From Deltaproteobacteria bacterium (GTDB taxonomy: Bacteria; Myxococcota_A; UBA9042; PHBI01): a stretch of 64,000 nucleotides of DNA. Shown in pieces: positions 7,052 through 15,746 of this stretch (position 1 is the first letter of the stretch; each line of letters begins with the position of its first letter). The DNA is taken from NCBI GenBank assembly GCA_020632715.1, contig JACKFA010000002.1, positions 920,501 through 984,500 of the forward strand, written 5' to 3'. The notes beneath the pieces are model-generated. The model was not told the origin of the DNA. It worked only from the letters and a program-made list of their open reading frames with translations, and did no database searches. The position numbers and the translations under genes were made by a program.

Positions 7052-8815
7052 TCAGGACTCGAGGAAGCTCTTGAGCTTCTTGCACCGCGAGGGGTGCCGG
7101 AGCTTCCGGAGCGCCTTCGCCTCGATCTGCCGGATGCGCTCGCGCGTGACGAAGAAGTCCTGACCGACCTCCTCGAGGGTGTGGTCCGACTTCTCGCCGA
7201 TGCCGAAGCGCATCCGGAGCACCTTCTCCTCGCGCGGCGTCAGGGTCGCGAGGACCTTGCGCGTCTGCTCGGAGAGGTTCATCGAGATCACGGCGTCCGC
7301 CGGGCTCATGATCCGCTTGTCCTCGATGAAGTCGCCGAGGTGCGAGTCCTCCTCCTCACCGATCGGCGTCTCGAGGCTGATCGGCTCCTTCGCGATCTTC
7401 AGGACCTTGCGGACCTTCTCGATCGGCATGTCCATCTTCTCGGCGATCTCCTCGGGCTGCGGCTCGCGCCCGAGCTCCTGCACGAGGTAGCGGCTCGTGC
7501 GGATGAGCTTGTTGATCGTCTCGATCATGTGGACGGGGATGCGGATCGTACGCGCCTGGTCCGCGATGGCGCGGGTGATGGCCTGCCGGATCCACCACGT
7601 CGCGTAGGTCGAGAACTTGTAGCCGCGGCGGTACTCGAACTTGTCGACCGCCTTCATGAGGCCGATGTTCCCCTCCTGGATGAGGTCGAGGAACTGGAGC
7701 CCGCGGTTCGTGTACTTCTTCGCGATGGACACGACGAGGCGGAGGTTGGCCTCGATGAGCTCGGTCTTCGCGCGCTCCGCCTTGCGCTCGCCGACGAGCA
7801 CCCGGTTGTAGGTGTCGCGGAGGGTGTCGAGCTGCATGCCCGCCGACTCCTGCGACTTCACGAGGCGCTTGTAGTTCGAGCGGATGACGCGCGCCCCCTC
7901 GAGCAGCGCGTCCGCCGAGATCCCGAACTCGGCCTGGAGGCGGCTGTTGAAGGACTTCAGGTTCTTCTTCGCCTCACGGGCGAGGTTCCGGATCTGCTTC
8001 GTCGACAGGCCGAGCCGGCGCTCGACGCGGCGGATCTCCGCCTCGGCGCGCTGGATGCGGGTCACGACCTTCTTGAAGGCGAGCACGACCTTGTCGAGGA
8101 GCTTCTTGTTCCAGCGGAGCTCGCCGAAGATCCCCTTGAGGTCGTCGATCGACTTCCCGACCTTGCCGAGCGCCGTGTCGTGCTCGGGCGTGCCGGGCAC
8201 CTCCTGCGCGGCGGCGGCGCTGCGCTTCTTCTTCTCGGCGTAGATGGCCTTCGCGCGCGAGAACGCGGAGAGGGCGGCCTCCTTGAGCTGCGAGTCCTCG
8301 ACCTCGCCGGTCGCGTCCTCGCCGCCGAGATCCTTCACGATGTCGCGGATGTTGAGGCTGCCGTCGAGGACGCCCTCCTCGTGCTCGAGGATCACGTCCA
8401 CCGCGAAGTCGGTCTCGAGGAGGACGTCCATGACCTCGACCTCGCCCTCCTCGATGCGCTTCGCGATCTCGATCTCACCCTCGCGGGTGAGGAGGCTCAC
8501 GCTGCCCATCTTGCGGAGGTACATTCGGACGGGATCGTTGGTCTTCCCGTACGCCTCGGCGAGCGCCTTGTCGGGCTGATTCGCCGGCTTCCGCAGCGCG
8601 TTGCGGTCGGCGTCGCTCTCGGACCCGTTGTTCGAGTCGTCCACCACCTCGATCTGGTGCTTGTTCTTCAGGAACTCGAACATCCGATCGAGCTTGTCCT
8701 GGTCGAGCGCACCGTCGGGCAGGAGGCGGTTGACCTCCTGGAAGGTGACGTAGCCGCGCTCGTTGCCGAGGGCGACGAGCTTCTTGAACTCTTTCGTCTG
8801 TGTCAGCTTCGCCAT
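7052..8815 (-). CDS. rpoD: Primary RNA polymerase sigma factor, sigma-70 (RpoD)
   Basis: The 587-residue housekeeping sigma factor. Region 1.1 occupies about residues 1-80, region 1.2 follows (DPVRMYLRKMGSVSLLTREG), then a non-conserved insert to about 330. Region 2 (EANLRLVVSIAKKYTNRGLQ, DLIQEGNIGLMKAVDKFEYR, FSTYATWWIRQAITRAIADQ) melts and binds the -10 element. Region 3 follows, and region 4 ends with the helix-turn-helix TLEEVGQDFFVTRERIRQIE and KALRKLRHP. The gene starts one base after the dnaG stop, the usual macromolecular-synthesis arrangement (dnaG-rpoD), here without rpsU. The -10/-35 boxes found in this window fit its expected specificity. Confidence 0.98.
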   Translation of the reverse strand: MAKLTQTKEFKKLVALGNERGYVTFQEVNRLLPDGALDQDKLDRMFEFLKNKHQIEVVDDSNNGSESDADRNALRKPANQPDKALAEAYGKTNDPVRMYLRKMGSVSLLTREGEIEIAKRIEEGEVEVMDVLLETDFAVDVILEHEEGVLDGSLNIRDIVKDLGGEDATGEVEDSQLKEAALSAFSRAKAIYAEKKKRSAAAAQEVPGTPEHDTALGKVGKSIDDLKGIFGELRWNKKLLDKVVLAFKKVVTRIQRAEAEIRRVERRLGLSTKQIRNLAREAKKNLKSFNSRLQAEFGISADALLEGARVIRSNYKRLVKSQESAGMQLDTLRDTYNRVLVGERKAERAKTELIEANLRLVVSIAKKYTNRGLQFLDLIQEGNIGLMKAVDKFEYRRGYKFSTYATWWIRQAITRAIADQARTIRIPVHMIETINKLIRTSRYLVQELGREPQPEEIAEKMDMPIEKVRKVLKIAKEPISLETPIGEEEDSHLGDFIEDKRIMSPADAVISMNLSEQTRKVLATLTPREEKVLRMRFGIGEKSDHTLEEVGQDFFVTRERIRQIEAKALRKLRHPSRCKKLKSFLES

Positions 8816-8816
8816 G

Positions 8817-10655
8817 CTAGCTCCGCGTCGCTCGCAGGCTCTCGAGCTGCCTTGCGAGTCGCCATTTCTCCATCTGAAGCTCGCCCGCGAGGGCGTCGTC
8901 TCCGACCATCAGCGCGCGTCGGAGGTCCTGATTGAGGGCGTCCAGCCGACGCTGGTGCGCGTCCTGCCGGAGCCCGGTCGTGATCGTGTCGAAGTCGGGC
9001 GCCCAGTCTGCGATCACGGGAACGCGCGCCACGTTCTTGAACACCTCTTCCCGAAGCGAGGGATCGTCGATGCTCGCCGCGAACGAGCCGATGTCGGCGT
9101 CCGAGTCCTCTTCTTGTAGCGCCGCCCAGCGGTCGGCCGCGTCCCGGACGCCGCGGTGGGTGACGAGCTCCCCGATGTCGTGCGCGACATAGAGCGAGGT
9201 AGCAGCGGGGGCTATGAGCAAGAGCATCAACAGCTTGAGCTCGCGGGGCGGAGGAGGCGTCGAGGGCGCGGCCGGGGTCGTGGGAGGTGAGGGCGTCGCG
9301 CTGACAGAAGCCCCGCGGCGTGAGCCATCACCCAAGAGACGCACGAGGTCAAGCTCGTCAAGCCCCAGGATCTCACCGAGCTGTCGCTGATAGAGGGCGC
9401 GCTCGGCGGGATCGCGGATGAGATCGAGCACCGGGGCGACCTCGCGCGCCGCGAGCGCCGCGCCCTTCTTGCCCGGGCGGGCGCCGAGGCGGGGGAGGAC
9501 GCAGTGGATCACGAGGTGCTCGAAGCCCGGGGTGGCGTTGGCGATGACCTCGCGCAGCCCGTCGACGCCGCGGCTGCCGATGAAGCTGTCGGGATCCTCG
9601 CCGTCGGGGAGCGTCGCGACGGTGACGTGCAGGCCCTCGGCGAGCGCGAGGGGCAGCGCCTTCTCGGCCGCGGCGCGGCCGGCGTTGTCGCCATCGTAGA
9701 GGAGGACGACGCGCGCGGCGAAGCGGTGGATGAGGCGACATTGCGCCTCGGTGAGCGCGGTCCCCATGGGGGCGATGGTGTTCTCGATGCCCTCCTGGTG
9801 GAGGCGCACGAGATCGAGGTTGCCCTCGACGACGATCGCGACGCTCTCCTTCCGGATCGCCTGGCGGGCCTCGTAGAGCCCGAAGAGCGTGTCGCCCTTC
9901 TGATAGACCGGCGAGTCCGGGGAGTTCACGTACTTGGCGACGTCCTTCTCGGTCGAGAGCGTGCGCCCGCCGAAGGCGATGACCTCGCCGGCGATGGACC
10001 GGATCGGGAACATGAGGCGGTTCCGGAAGCGGTCGTAGTGGCCGTCGCGGCCGTCGCGCGGGACGATGAGGCCGAGGGCCTCGGCGACGCGCAGATCGGC
10101 GCGATCGTCCTTCAGGGTGCCGAGGAGGCCGTCCCAGCGGTCGGGGGCGAAGCCGAGGCCGAAGCGCTCGATGGCGGGCTTCGTGATCCCGCGCCCGCGC
10201 AGGTAGTCGCGGCAGCCGGAGCCCTCCATGGTGACGAGGGTCTCGGCGAAGTAGCGCTGCGCGAGCTTCCCGACCTCGTAGAAGGCGTCGCGGGTCTCCT
10301 TCTGGACGCGCGGGGCCCGGGGGCCGCCGCCGCGCTGCGGCCCGCCGCGGCGGTCGGGCTCGGGGAGGGCGATGCCGGCGCGATCGGCGAGGTGCTTCAG
10401 CGCCTCGACGAAGCTGTAGCCGTTGATCTCGCGGAGGAAGGTGATCGCGTCGCCGCCGGTCTGGCAGCCGAAGCAGTAGAAGAACTGCCGGTCCTCGTGC
10501 ACGTGGAAGGACGGCGACTTCTCGCTGTGGAAGGGGCAGAGCCCCTTGAAGGAGGCGTGTCCGGCCTTCCGGAGCGTGACGTAGTCGGACACCACGGCGA
10601 CGATGCTCGTCCGTTCGCGGACTTCTGCCACCAAGGCATCGTCGAATCCCGACAC
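8817..10655 (-). CDS. dnaG: DNA primase
   Basis: A 612-residue primase that makes RNA primers at the replication fork and associates with the DnaB helicase. The N-terminal CHC2 zinc-binding domain shows CPFHSEKSPSFHV and FYCFGCQTGGDAITF. The central catalytic core carries RGRGITKPAIERFGLGFAP, and the TOPRIM fold shows VVEGNLDLVRLHQEG and LLYDGDNAGRAA (acidic metal ligands). The C-terminal helicase-interaction region begins after a Pro/Thr/Ala linker near residue 450. The GTG start at 10655 has GGAGGA about 10 bases upstream. rpoD follows after one base. A strong promoter with an overlapping dyad lies immediately upstream. Confidence 0.98.
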   Translation of the reverse strand: MSGFDDALVAEVRERTSIVAVVSDYVTLRKAGHASFKGLCPFHSEKSPSFHVHEDRQFFYCFGCQTGGDAITFLREINGYSFVEALKHLADRAGIALPEPDRRGGPQRGGGPRAPRVQKETRDAFYEVGKLAQRYFAETLVTMEGSGCRDYLRGRGITKPAIERFGLGFAPDRWDGLLGTLKDDRADLRVAEALGLIVPRDGRDGHYDRFRNRLMFPIRSIAGEVIAFGGRTLSTEKDVAKYVNSPDSPVYQKGDTLFGLYEARQAIRKESVAIVVEGNLDLVRLHQEGIENTIAPMGTALTEAQCRLIHRFAARVVLLYDGDNAGRAAAEKALPLALAEGLHVTVATLPDGEDPDSFIGSRGVDGLREVIANATPGFEHLVIHCVLPRLGARPGKKGAALAAREVAPVLDLIRDPAERALYQRQLGEILGLDELDLVRLLGDGSRRGASVSATPSPPTTPAAPSTPPPPRELKLLMLLLIAPAATSLYVAHDIGELVTHRGVRDAADRWAALQEEDSDADIGSFAASIDDPSLREEVFKNVARVPVIADWAPDFDTITTGLRQDAHQRRLDALNQDLRRALMVGDDALAGELQMEKWRLARQLESLRATRS

Positions 10656-10681
10656 GCGCGCAGGTCCTCCCTCGACCAGGG

Positions 10682-10716
10682 CCGCAGCATCTTAGGGATG
10701 CTGCGGCTGGTGTCAA
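10682..10716 (-). promoter_or_regulatory. dnaG-rpoD promoter with a 10-bp dyad over the -10 box
   Basis: On the minus strand TTGACA (10711-10716) and TAAGAT (10689-10694) are 16 bases apart, close to consensus. The inverted repeat CCGCAGCATC-TTAGG-GATGCTGCGG (10682-10706, plus strand) covers the -10 and the start region. It could be an operator or, if transcribed, a 5'-end hairpin. The leader to the GTG at 10655 would be about 25-30 bases. Bases 10735-10795 hold two further imperfect hairpins of related sequence (GTTGGTTC...GAACCAAC, and CGGTTC...GGACCG). Confidence 0.7.
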
Positions 10717-10822
10717 GGTGGGGGCGGATCTGGGTATCTGGGTTGGTTCGCACGTCGCGGAACCAACGAACGGTTCGCAGTTCGCGGACCGCAGGAGCGT
10801 CACCGCGGTTCCGTCGGAGCGT

Positions 10823-10963
10823 GACCACGGAGACACGGAGACACGGAGGGGGCACGGAGGGGAGGAGCGCGGGGGCTCGGGTGGCGTCGGCGCGTGGTCA
10901 CGGGGGCACGGAGGGGAGCCACGGGGTTCCCTCCGTGAGTCTCCGTGTCTCCGTGTCTCCCGA
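10823..10963. repeat. CACGGAGG inverted-repeat element, locus 4
   Basis: The left arm is GACCACGGAGACACGGAGAC plus more CACGGAGG units; the right arm is CTCCGTGAGTCTCCGTGTCT with a further CCGTGTCT. About 70 bases lie between. It is upstream of dnaG and downstream of the SCP2 gene. Confidence 0.85.
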
Positions 10964-10998
10964 TCTGCGTTCCTGGGAGCGCCGGTGACGCGACGTCA

Positions 10999-11080
10999 GG
11001 CTCGGAGCTGCGGGCTCCGGCTCTCCGAGTCGGCGGCTTCGCCGCCTTGGTCGGAGGGCCTGCGCCCTCCGCTCCGAGCC
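10999..11080. repeat. Structured GC-rich element, diverged copy
   Basis: The outer stem is GGCTCGGAG / CTCCGAGCC. The first hairpin is GGAGC-TGCGG-GCTCC. The middle hairpin is CTCCGA-GTC-GGCGGC-TTC-GCCGCC-TTGG-TCGGAG and the third is GGAGGGC-CTGC-GCCCTCC. The same scheme with different paired bases is seen in the tandem units at 3136-3337. It ends eight bases before the stop of the SCP2 gene. Confidence 0.75.
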
Positions 11081-11087
11081 CCGATCG

Positions 11088-11699
11088 CTACCCCTGCGCC
11101 AGCGCCATCAGGCTCATCGCGAGGTTCATGTCCCCGTCGAGCCGGATCTTGCCCATGAAGAACGCGGTCTGCGCGTTGATCTCGCCGCCCGCGAGGCCCA
11201 CGAAGTCCTCGAGATCCACGCTCACCGTGGTCTCCGGGTTGTCGGTGACCGGGCCGGCCCCGCCGAAGGTCAGCGTCACCCGGTGCGCGCCTCCCTTCTC
11301 CTTGTCCTCGACCACGAGCTGCAGGTTGCCCTTGAAGGCCTTCACCTGATCGGTCTTGTTCGTCACGCGGTAGAGCTTCGCCACCTGCTTCGCGTCGAAG
11401 CCGACGTTCACCTTCGCCGCCACCGCGTCGCGCACGCGGCCCGCCACGAACGCGCGCCAGTCGTCGACCGTCATCGAGAGCTGGAGCGGCGGGTCCTTCT
11501 CGCCCACGTTCTTCTTCGCCGTGAGCTTCCCGTCCTGGAAGCCGAGCGCCCACGTCCCCCCGCCGTCGCCGTTCAGGTGGATGAGGAGCTTCTCCGGGCT
11601 CGCCCCGGACGGCGCCGGCTCGTCGGCCAGCGCGCTCTCCACGAGCTCGAAGAAGTGGTCGGGCGTGATGTCGTTCGGCAGGTTGGCAAGATCGGCCAC
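11088..11699 (-). CDS. SCP2 sterol-binding domain protein
   Basis: A 203-residue protein. The GTG at 11699 (VADLANLPNDITPDHFF) is chosen over the upstream ATG at 11759 because GAGGAGA stands 7 bases before it and because the promoter predicted at 11771-11800 would start transcription near 11764. The C-terminal 110 residues have the SCP-2 pattern, including LQLSMTVDDWRAFVAG in the middle and GEINAQTAFFMGKIRLDGD near the end. That pattern forms a hydrophobic lipid-binding tunnel in the family. The natural ligand (fatty acyl, sterol or hopanoid) cannot be told. It is divergent from the exported protein at 11886. Confidence 0.88.
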   Translation of the reverse strand: MADLANLPNDITPDHFFELVESALADEPAPSGASPEKLLIHLNGDGGGTWALGFQDGKLTAKKNVGEKDPPLQLSMTVDDWRAFVAGRVRDAVAAKVNVGFDAKQVAKLYRVTNKTDQVKAFKGNLQLVVEDKEKGGAHRVTLTFGGAGPVTDNPETTVSVDLEDFVGLAGGEINAQTAFFMGKIRLDGDMNLAMSLMALAQG

Positions 11700-11770
11700 A
11701 GCGCGTCTCCTCGGCTCGGCTGGCGGCGCAGCGGGGGCTGTCCCCGAGGCGCCCTTCATGAGGGACGGCC

Positions 11771-11800
11771 ACGCTACGAGCCGCCCTCGGTCGTTGTCAA
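11771..11800 (-). promoter_or_regulatory. Promoter of the SCP2-domain gene
   Basis: TTGACA (11795-11800) and TAGCGT (11771-11776) on the minus strand, spacer 18. It fixes the SCP2 start downstream of 11759. Confidence 0.6.
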
Positions 11801-11885
11801 GACGCGCACGGCCGTGCTACCCGCAAGCCTCACCGCCGGTCGCCACCGGCAATCGTCCGCGCCCCGCGAGCGTTGTCGCCCCGTG

Positions 11886-12638
11886 ATGCCAAGACTCACC
11901 CCAGACCACCGCTCCCGCCGCCCCGGCCTCGCGGCCGTCGCCGCGGTCTTCGCGCTCCTCGGCGCCGCCCCCGCCGCCCGCGCGACCCCGCCGAAGGGCG
12001 CCGAGGTGCTCGCCCTCGCCGCCAAGGGGCAGCCCCCGGCGCGCTGGGTGCGCGCGAACCTCGTCGAGCGCGCCCCCGCCGGCGTCACCGGCGGTGGGAG
12101 CCTCGCCCTCCGCCTCGCCTTCTCGCCAGCGGGCGTCATCCGCCTCGACGTGGAGCGCCTCGGCGCCGTCCGCACCGTCGACACCACCGTCTGGGGCGGC
12201 TCCGCCCCCGGCGCGCGGCCCCTCGCCGAGGCCCCGGCCTGGCTCCAGCTCCTCGCCGGCCGCCCCGTCGCCGACGTCGCCCGCGACAAGCACGTCGACA
12301 CGAAGATCACGTCCTTCGCGCACGCCGGCCCCGCCGTGCTCTGGGTCCTCGGCGCGGGCCCGCGCGACGACAGCCCGCAGATCGCCGTCGACCGCGCCAC
12401 GGGCCGCCTCGTGCGCGTCACCGAGCGCAGCGGCGGCGACGACGGCCCGGCCGCCGGCCACGCCGTCACCGTCGAGCTCGGCTGGCCCGCCGCCGCCCCC
12501 GAGAGCCCCTTCCCGGAGCGCGTCACCATCGCTCAGGACGGCGCCCGCCCCGTCGTCCTCGGCCTCTCCTTCGTGAGCGTCGGCGATCCGCTCGACGCCG
12601 ACCTCTTCGCCCCGCTCGGAGCGTCGCCGTCGCCGTGA
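11886..12638 (+). CDS. Exported hypothetical protein upstream of priA
   Basis: A 250-residue protein with an Arg-rich N-terminus and a hydrophobic Ala-rich core (LAAVAAVFALLGAAPAARA) ending at a likely signal-peptidase site, so periplasmic. The mature part has regular beta-type segments (GGSLALRLAFSPAGVIRLDV, QIAVDRATGRLVRVTER) reminiscent of outer-membrane lipoprotein-carrier-like proteins of myxobacteria, but I cannot name a family. The stop overlaps the priA start by four bases (GTGA), so the two genes are co-translated although their roles seem unrelated. Confidence 0.85.
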   Translation: MPRLTPDHRSRRPGLAAVAAVFALLGAAPAARATPPKGAEVLALAAKGQPPARWVRANLVERAPAGVTGGGSLALRLAFSPAGVIRLDVERLGAVRTVDTTVWGGSAPGARPLAEAPAWLQLLAGRPVADVARDKHVDTKITSFAHAGPAVLWVLGAGPRDDSPQIAVDRATGRLVRVTERSGGDDGPAAGHAVTVELGWPAAAPESPFPERVTIAQDGARPVVLGLSFVSVGDPLDADLFAPLGASPSP

Positions 12639-14869
12639 GCGCGCCCCCTCGCTTCGTCCAGGTCGCGGTCCCCGTCCCGGTCGACGGCCTCTTCACCTAC
12701 CGCGCCCCCGACGCCGGCCCCATCGGCCCCGGCTTCCGCGTGAAGGTCCCCTTCGGCCCGCGCCGCCTCGTCGGCCTCGTCGTGGCGGAGCCCACCGACG
12801 CCCCGCCCGAGGGCGTCGAGGCGAAGACCGTACGCCCCGTGGCCGAGGTGCTCGACGACGCGCCCGTCGTCGGCGCGGCCGAGCTCCGGCTCGCCGGCTG
12901 GCTCGCCGACTACTACCTCGCCCCGCCCGGCGAGGCCTACGCGCTCCTCCTCCCGCCGCGCATGACGAAGCTCGAGGACGACGCCGTCGCGCCGCTGAAG
13001 GGGCTCACCGAGGACCTCGTGCGCCGCCTCCCGGACGCGCAGGACACCGGGCGCCTCGGCCCGAAGATGCTCGAGGCCCTCGCGTGGCTCGAGGACGCCG
13101 GCGAGGCCACGCTCTCCGAGCTGCGCGCGGCCACCGGGCTCGGCCGCGACGTCGTGAAGCGGCTCGAGGCGCGCGGGCTCGTGGCGATCGAGCAGCAGGA
13201 CGTCGCCCGTGACCCCTTCACCGGGACCCCCGTGAAGCGCGACGAGGCGCCGCCCCTCATGCCGGAGCAGGCGGCGGTCGTCGCGCGCGTGAGCACAGCA
13301 CTCGGCGCCTACCACGGCTTCCTGCTCCACGGCGTCACGGGCAGCGGCAAGACGGAGGTCTACCTCGGCGTCATCGACGCCGCGCTCGCGGCCGGGAAGG
13401 GCGCGCTCGTGCTCGTGCCCGAGATCGCGCTCACGCCGCAGCTCGCGGCCCGCTTCCGGGCGCGGCTCGGCGAGCGCGTGGCGGTGCAGCACTCGGGGCT
13501 CGCGCCGGAGGCGCGGCTCGAGCAGTGGATGCGGATCCGGAGCGGCGAGCTCCCGGTCGTCGTGGGCGCCCGCTCGGCGCTCTTCGCGCCCGTCAAGGAC
13601 CTCGGCGTCATCGTCGTCGACGAGGAGCACGAGGCCTCGTTCAAGCAGGACACCTCGCCCCGCTACAACGCGCGCGACCTCGCGCTCGTGCGCGGGCACC
13701 TCCAGGGGGTGCCGGTCGTGCTCGGCTCGGCGACGCCGTCGTGCGAGTCCTGGGCGAACGCGAAGGCCGGGAAGCTCGAGCTCCTCTCCCTCCCCGGGCG
13801 CGTGATGGCGCGGGCGATGCCAGAGGTCGACGTGGTCGACCTCCGCACGGCCCCCGTGGCCGACGCGGAGCGCCTCTTCTCGCTGCCCCTCGTCGAGGCG
13901 GTGAGGGCGGCCGTCGACGGCGGGAACCAGGCGATCCTCTTCCTGAACCGCCGCGGCTTCGCGAGCTTCCTCCTCTGCCAGAGCTGCGGCTCGACCCTCG
14001 ACTGCCACGCGTGCAGCGTGACCTACACCTGGCACCGCCGGCGCGGGCGCCTCGTCTGCCACCTCTGCGACCAGGTGCGCTCGCGGCCGGCGACCTGCCC
14101 GAGCTGCGGCGCCGACGCGCTCTCGGAGATGGGCTTCGGCACCGAGCAGGTCGAGGCGCGGCTGACGGAGCTGCTCCCCGGCGTCCGGGTCGCGCGGATG
14201 GACCGCGACACGACGCGCGGGCGCGCGCTCGAGCGCCTCCTCGGGCGCTTCCGACGCCGCGAGATCGACGTGCTCATCGGCACGCAGATGGTCGCCAAGG
14301 GGCACGACTTCCCGAACGTGACGGTCGTCGGCGTGCTCCTCGCGGAGCTCGGCCTCGGCTTCCCCGACATCCGGGCGTCGGAGCGCACGTTCCAGCTCCT
14401 GACGCAGATCGCGGGGCGCGCGGGGCGCGCGGACCTGCCGGGGCGCGTGCTCGTGCAGACCTACACCCCCGAGCACTACGCGATCCGCCACGCGATCCAC
14501 CACGACACGCTCGCGTTCCTCGGGCAGGAGCTCCCGCTCCGCGAGGCCCGCGGCTTCCCGCCGGCGACGTTCCTCGCGCTCTTCCGGCTCACGGGGAAGG
14601 ACCCGGTGAAGACCGCGCGCGCGGCCGAGGAGCTCGCGCGGGCGCTACGCGAGGCCGCAGCACCCCACGTCGCGAGCGTGCGGGTCTTCCCCGCGCAGCC
14701 AGCGCCCATCGAGCGGATCAACCACCGCTACCGCTTCCAGGTGCTCGTCCGCGGCGCGAAGCGCGGGGTGCTCCACCACGTGCTCAGCGAGACGCGGCCG
14801 CGCTGGTCGAGGGGGCTCGAGGGCGGCATACACGTGGCGCTCGACGTCGACCCGCTCACGTTCCTCTGA
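12635..14869 (+). CDS. priA: Primosomal protein N', replication-restart helicase
   Basis: A 744-residue superfamily 2 3'-5' DNA helicase that reloads the replisome at stalled forks. The N-terminal 3'-DNA-end-binding domain spans about residues 5-105 (FVQVAVPVPVDGLFTYRAP). A winged-helix segment follows, then Walker A GVTGSGKTEVY near 232 and the DEEH box VVDEEHEASFKQD near 328. The zinc-binding cysteine cluster (LCQSCGSTLDCHAC, VCHLCD, TCPSCG) lies at about 447-492. Helicase motifs V and VI follow (IGTQMVAKGHDFPNVTVVGV, QIAGRAGRADLPGRVLVQTY). The start is GTG at 12635, overlapping the upstream gene. Length and motifs are those of a complete enzyme. Confidence 0.98.
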   Translation: MSAPPRFVQVAVPVPVDGLFTYRAPDAGPIGPGFRVKVPFGPRRLVGLVVAEPTDAPPEGVEAKTVRPVAEVLDDAPVVGAAELRLAGWLADYYLAPPGEAYALLLPPRMTKLEDDAVAPLKGLTEDLVRRLPDAQDTGRLGPKMLEALAWLEDAGEATLSELRAATGLGRDVVKRLEARGLVAIEQQDVARDPFTGTPVKRDEAPPLMPEQAAVVARVSTALGAYHGFLLHGVTGSGKTEVYLGVIDAALAAGKGALVLVPEIALTPQLAARFRARLGERVAVQHSGLAPEARLEQWMRIRSGELPVVVGARSALFAPVKDLGVIVVDEEHEASFKQDTSPRYNARDLALVRGHLQGVPVVLGSATPSCESWANAKAGKLELLSLPGRVMARAMPEVDVVDLRTAPVADAERLFSLPLVEAVRAAVDGGNQAILFLNRRGFASFLLCQSCGSTLDCHACSVTYTWHRRRGRLVCHLCDQVRSRPATCPSCGADALSEMGFGTEQVEARLTELLPGVRVARMDRDTTRGRALERLLGRFRRREIDVLIGTQMVAKGHDFPNVTVVGVLLAELGLGFPDIRASERTFQLLTQIAGRAGRADLPGRVLVQTYTPEHYAIRHAIHHDTLAFLGQELPLREARGFPPATFLALFRLTGKDPVKTARAAEELARALREAAAPHVASVRVFPAQPAPIERINHRYRFQVLVRGAKRGVLHHVLSETRPRWSRGLEGGIHVALDVDPLTFL

Positions 14870-14889
14870 GCGAGCCGCAGCTCGCCCGC

Positions 14890-14947
14890 GGGCGTCGCGC
14901 GACGCCCTGAAAACACGAACGCGCGACCCGATGCCTCGGGCCGCGCG
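14890..14947. terminator. Paired hairpins between convergent priA and tube gene
   Basis: GGGCGTC-GCGC-GACGCCC (14890-14907) follows priA. CGCGCGACCCGA-TGCC-TCGGGCCGCGCG (14920-14947), read on the minus strand, is followed by TTCGTGTTTTC and is a good rho-independent terminator for the tube gene at 14988-15746. Confidence 0.6.
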
Positions 14948-14987
14948 CTGCGGTTCGTTCTCGGCGGCTCGCGCCGAGCGTCAGGGC

Positions 14988-15746
14988 TCAGGCGCGGTTG
15001 AAGTGATCGACCGCGAGCTCCATCTCCTCGACGAGCGTCGCGCCGCCCTTGCCGTCGACGCGGAGCCCCGACCACTTGCAGGGCCACGCCCCGTAGAAGT
15101 GGTAGCTCACGTCCGGCTTGTCCTTCTCACCCGAGTCGTTGAGGATGTGGATCGTGCCGTTCCGGCGGTCGATCTCGCCCGCCATCACGTTCTGACACCA
15201 CTTCCAGAGGGACGTGTTCTCGATCACGCCCTTGGTGAGCTTGATGTTGTTGTAGCGGTGGATGCCGGGGCGCTTGCGCGGGTGCGGATCGAGGCTGTCC
15301 CGGTACTCGATCTCGTCCACGTCCATGCTCAGGCCGTCGACCTTCTGGAAGGCGCCGACCTGCACGCCCTCGATCTCCACGATGAAGTTGAAGTCACCGT
15401 AGGGATCGAAGCGGCGGCGCCCCGAGACCGCGCCCTTCGCGGGCGTGCCGGGCGAGTGCGGCGAGAAGTGCGACACCTGCAGGTCGCGCGTGGTCACGAT
15501 GCGCGCCGGGAAGAGCCCGAGGACGCCGACGAAGACGGCGTGCGAGCGCGGCGTGAACTTCGTGATCTGCACCTTGCGGATCTTGGCCGCTCCGCGGGCG
15601 CCCGGGGTGTTCTGCGCGTACTCCCGCGTCCAGTTCACCCGCGAGCCGGCCGGCGGCGGGTTGTACGGCGACGCGGCGAGCGTCATGGGCTTGTAGGCGT
15701 CGCGGATGACGCCGAGCTTCTTGCCGATATCAGTCAGGAAGGACAT
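14988..15746 (-). CDS. Phage-tail/contractile-injection tube-like protein with N-terminal extension
   Basis: A 252-residue protein. Residues about 112-252 match the T4 gp19-like tube family (TIGR02241 type) of extracellular contractile injection systems. The visible pattern is FDPYGDFNFIVEIEGVQVG, FQKVDGLSMDVDEIEYRDS, RPGIHRYNNIKLTKGV and LWKWCQNVMAGEIDRRNGTI, then a strand rich C-terminus. The first 110 residues (MSFLTDIGKKLGVIRDAYKP onward) are an extra, basic, Pro/Arg-rich region not present in ordinary tubes. No sheath, baseplate, ATPase or tail-fibre gene is in the window, so this copy is orphaned. It may be a tube paralogue carrying a fused cargo or anchor, or a stand-alone assembly. 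Confidence 0.85.
   Translation of the reverse strand: MSFLTDIGKKLGVIRDAYKPMTLAASPYNPPPAGSRVNWTREYAQNTPGARGAAKIRKVQITKFTPRSHAVFVGVLGLFPARIVTTRDLQVSHFSPHSPGTPAKGAVSGRRRFDPYGDFNFIVEIEGVQVGAFQKVDGLSMDVDEIEYRDSLDPHPRKRPGIHRYNNIKLTKGVIENTSLWKWCQNVMAGEIDRRNGTIHILNDSGEKDKPDVSYHFYGAWPCKWSGLRVDGKGGATLVEEMELAVDHFNRA

Noticed and set aside
14988..15746. Prophage remnant
   Set aside because: Only a tube homologue is present, without other phage genes, atypical composition or att-like repeats.
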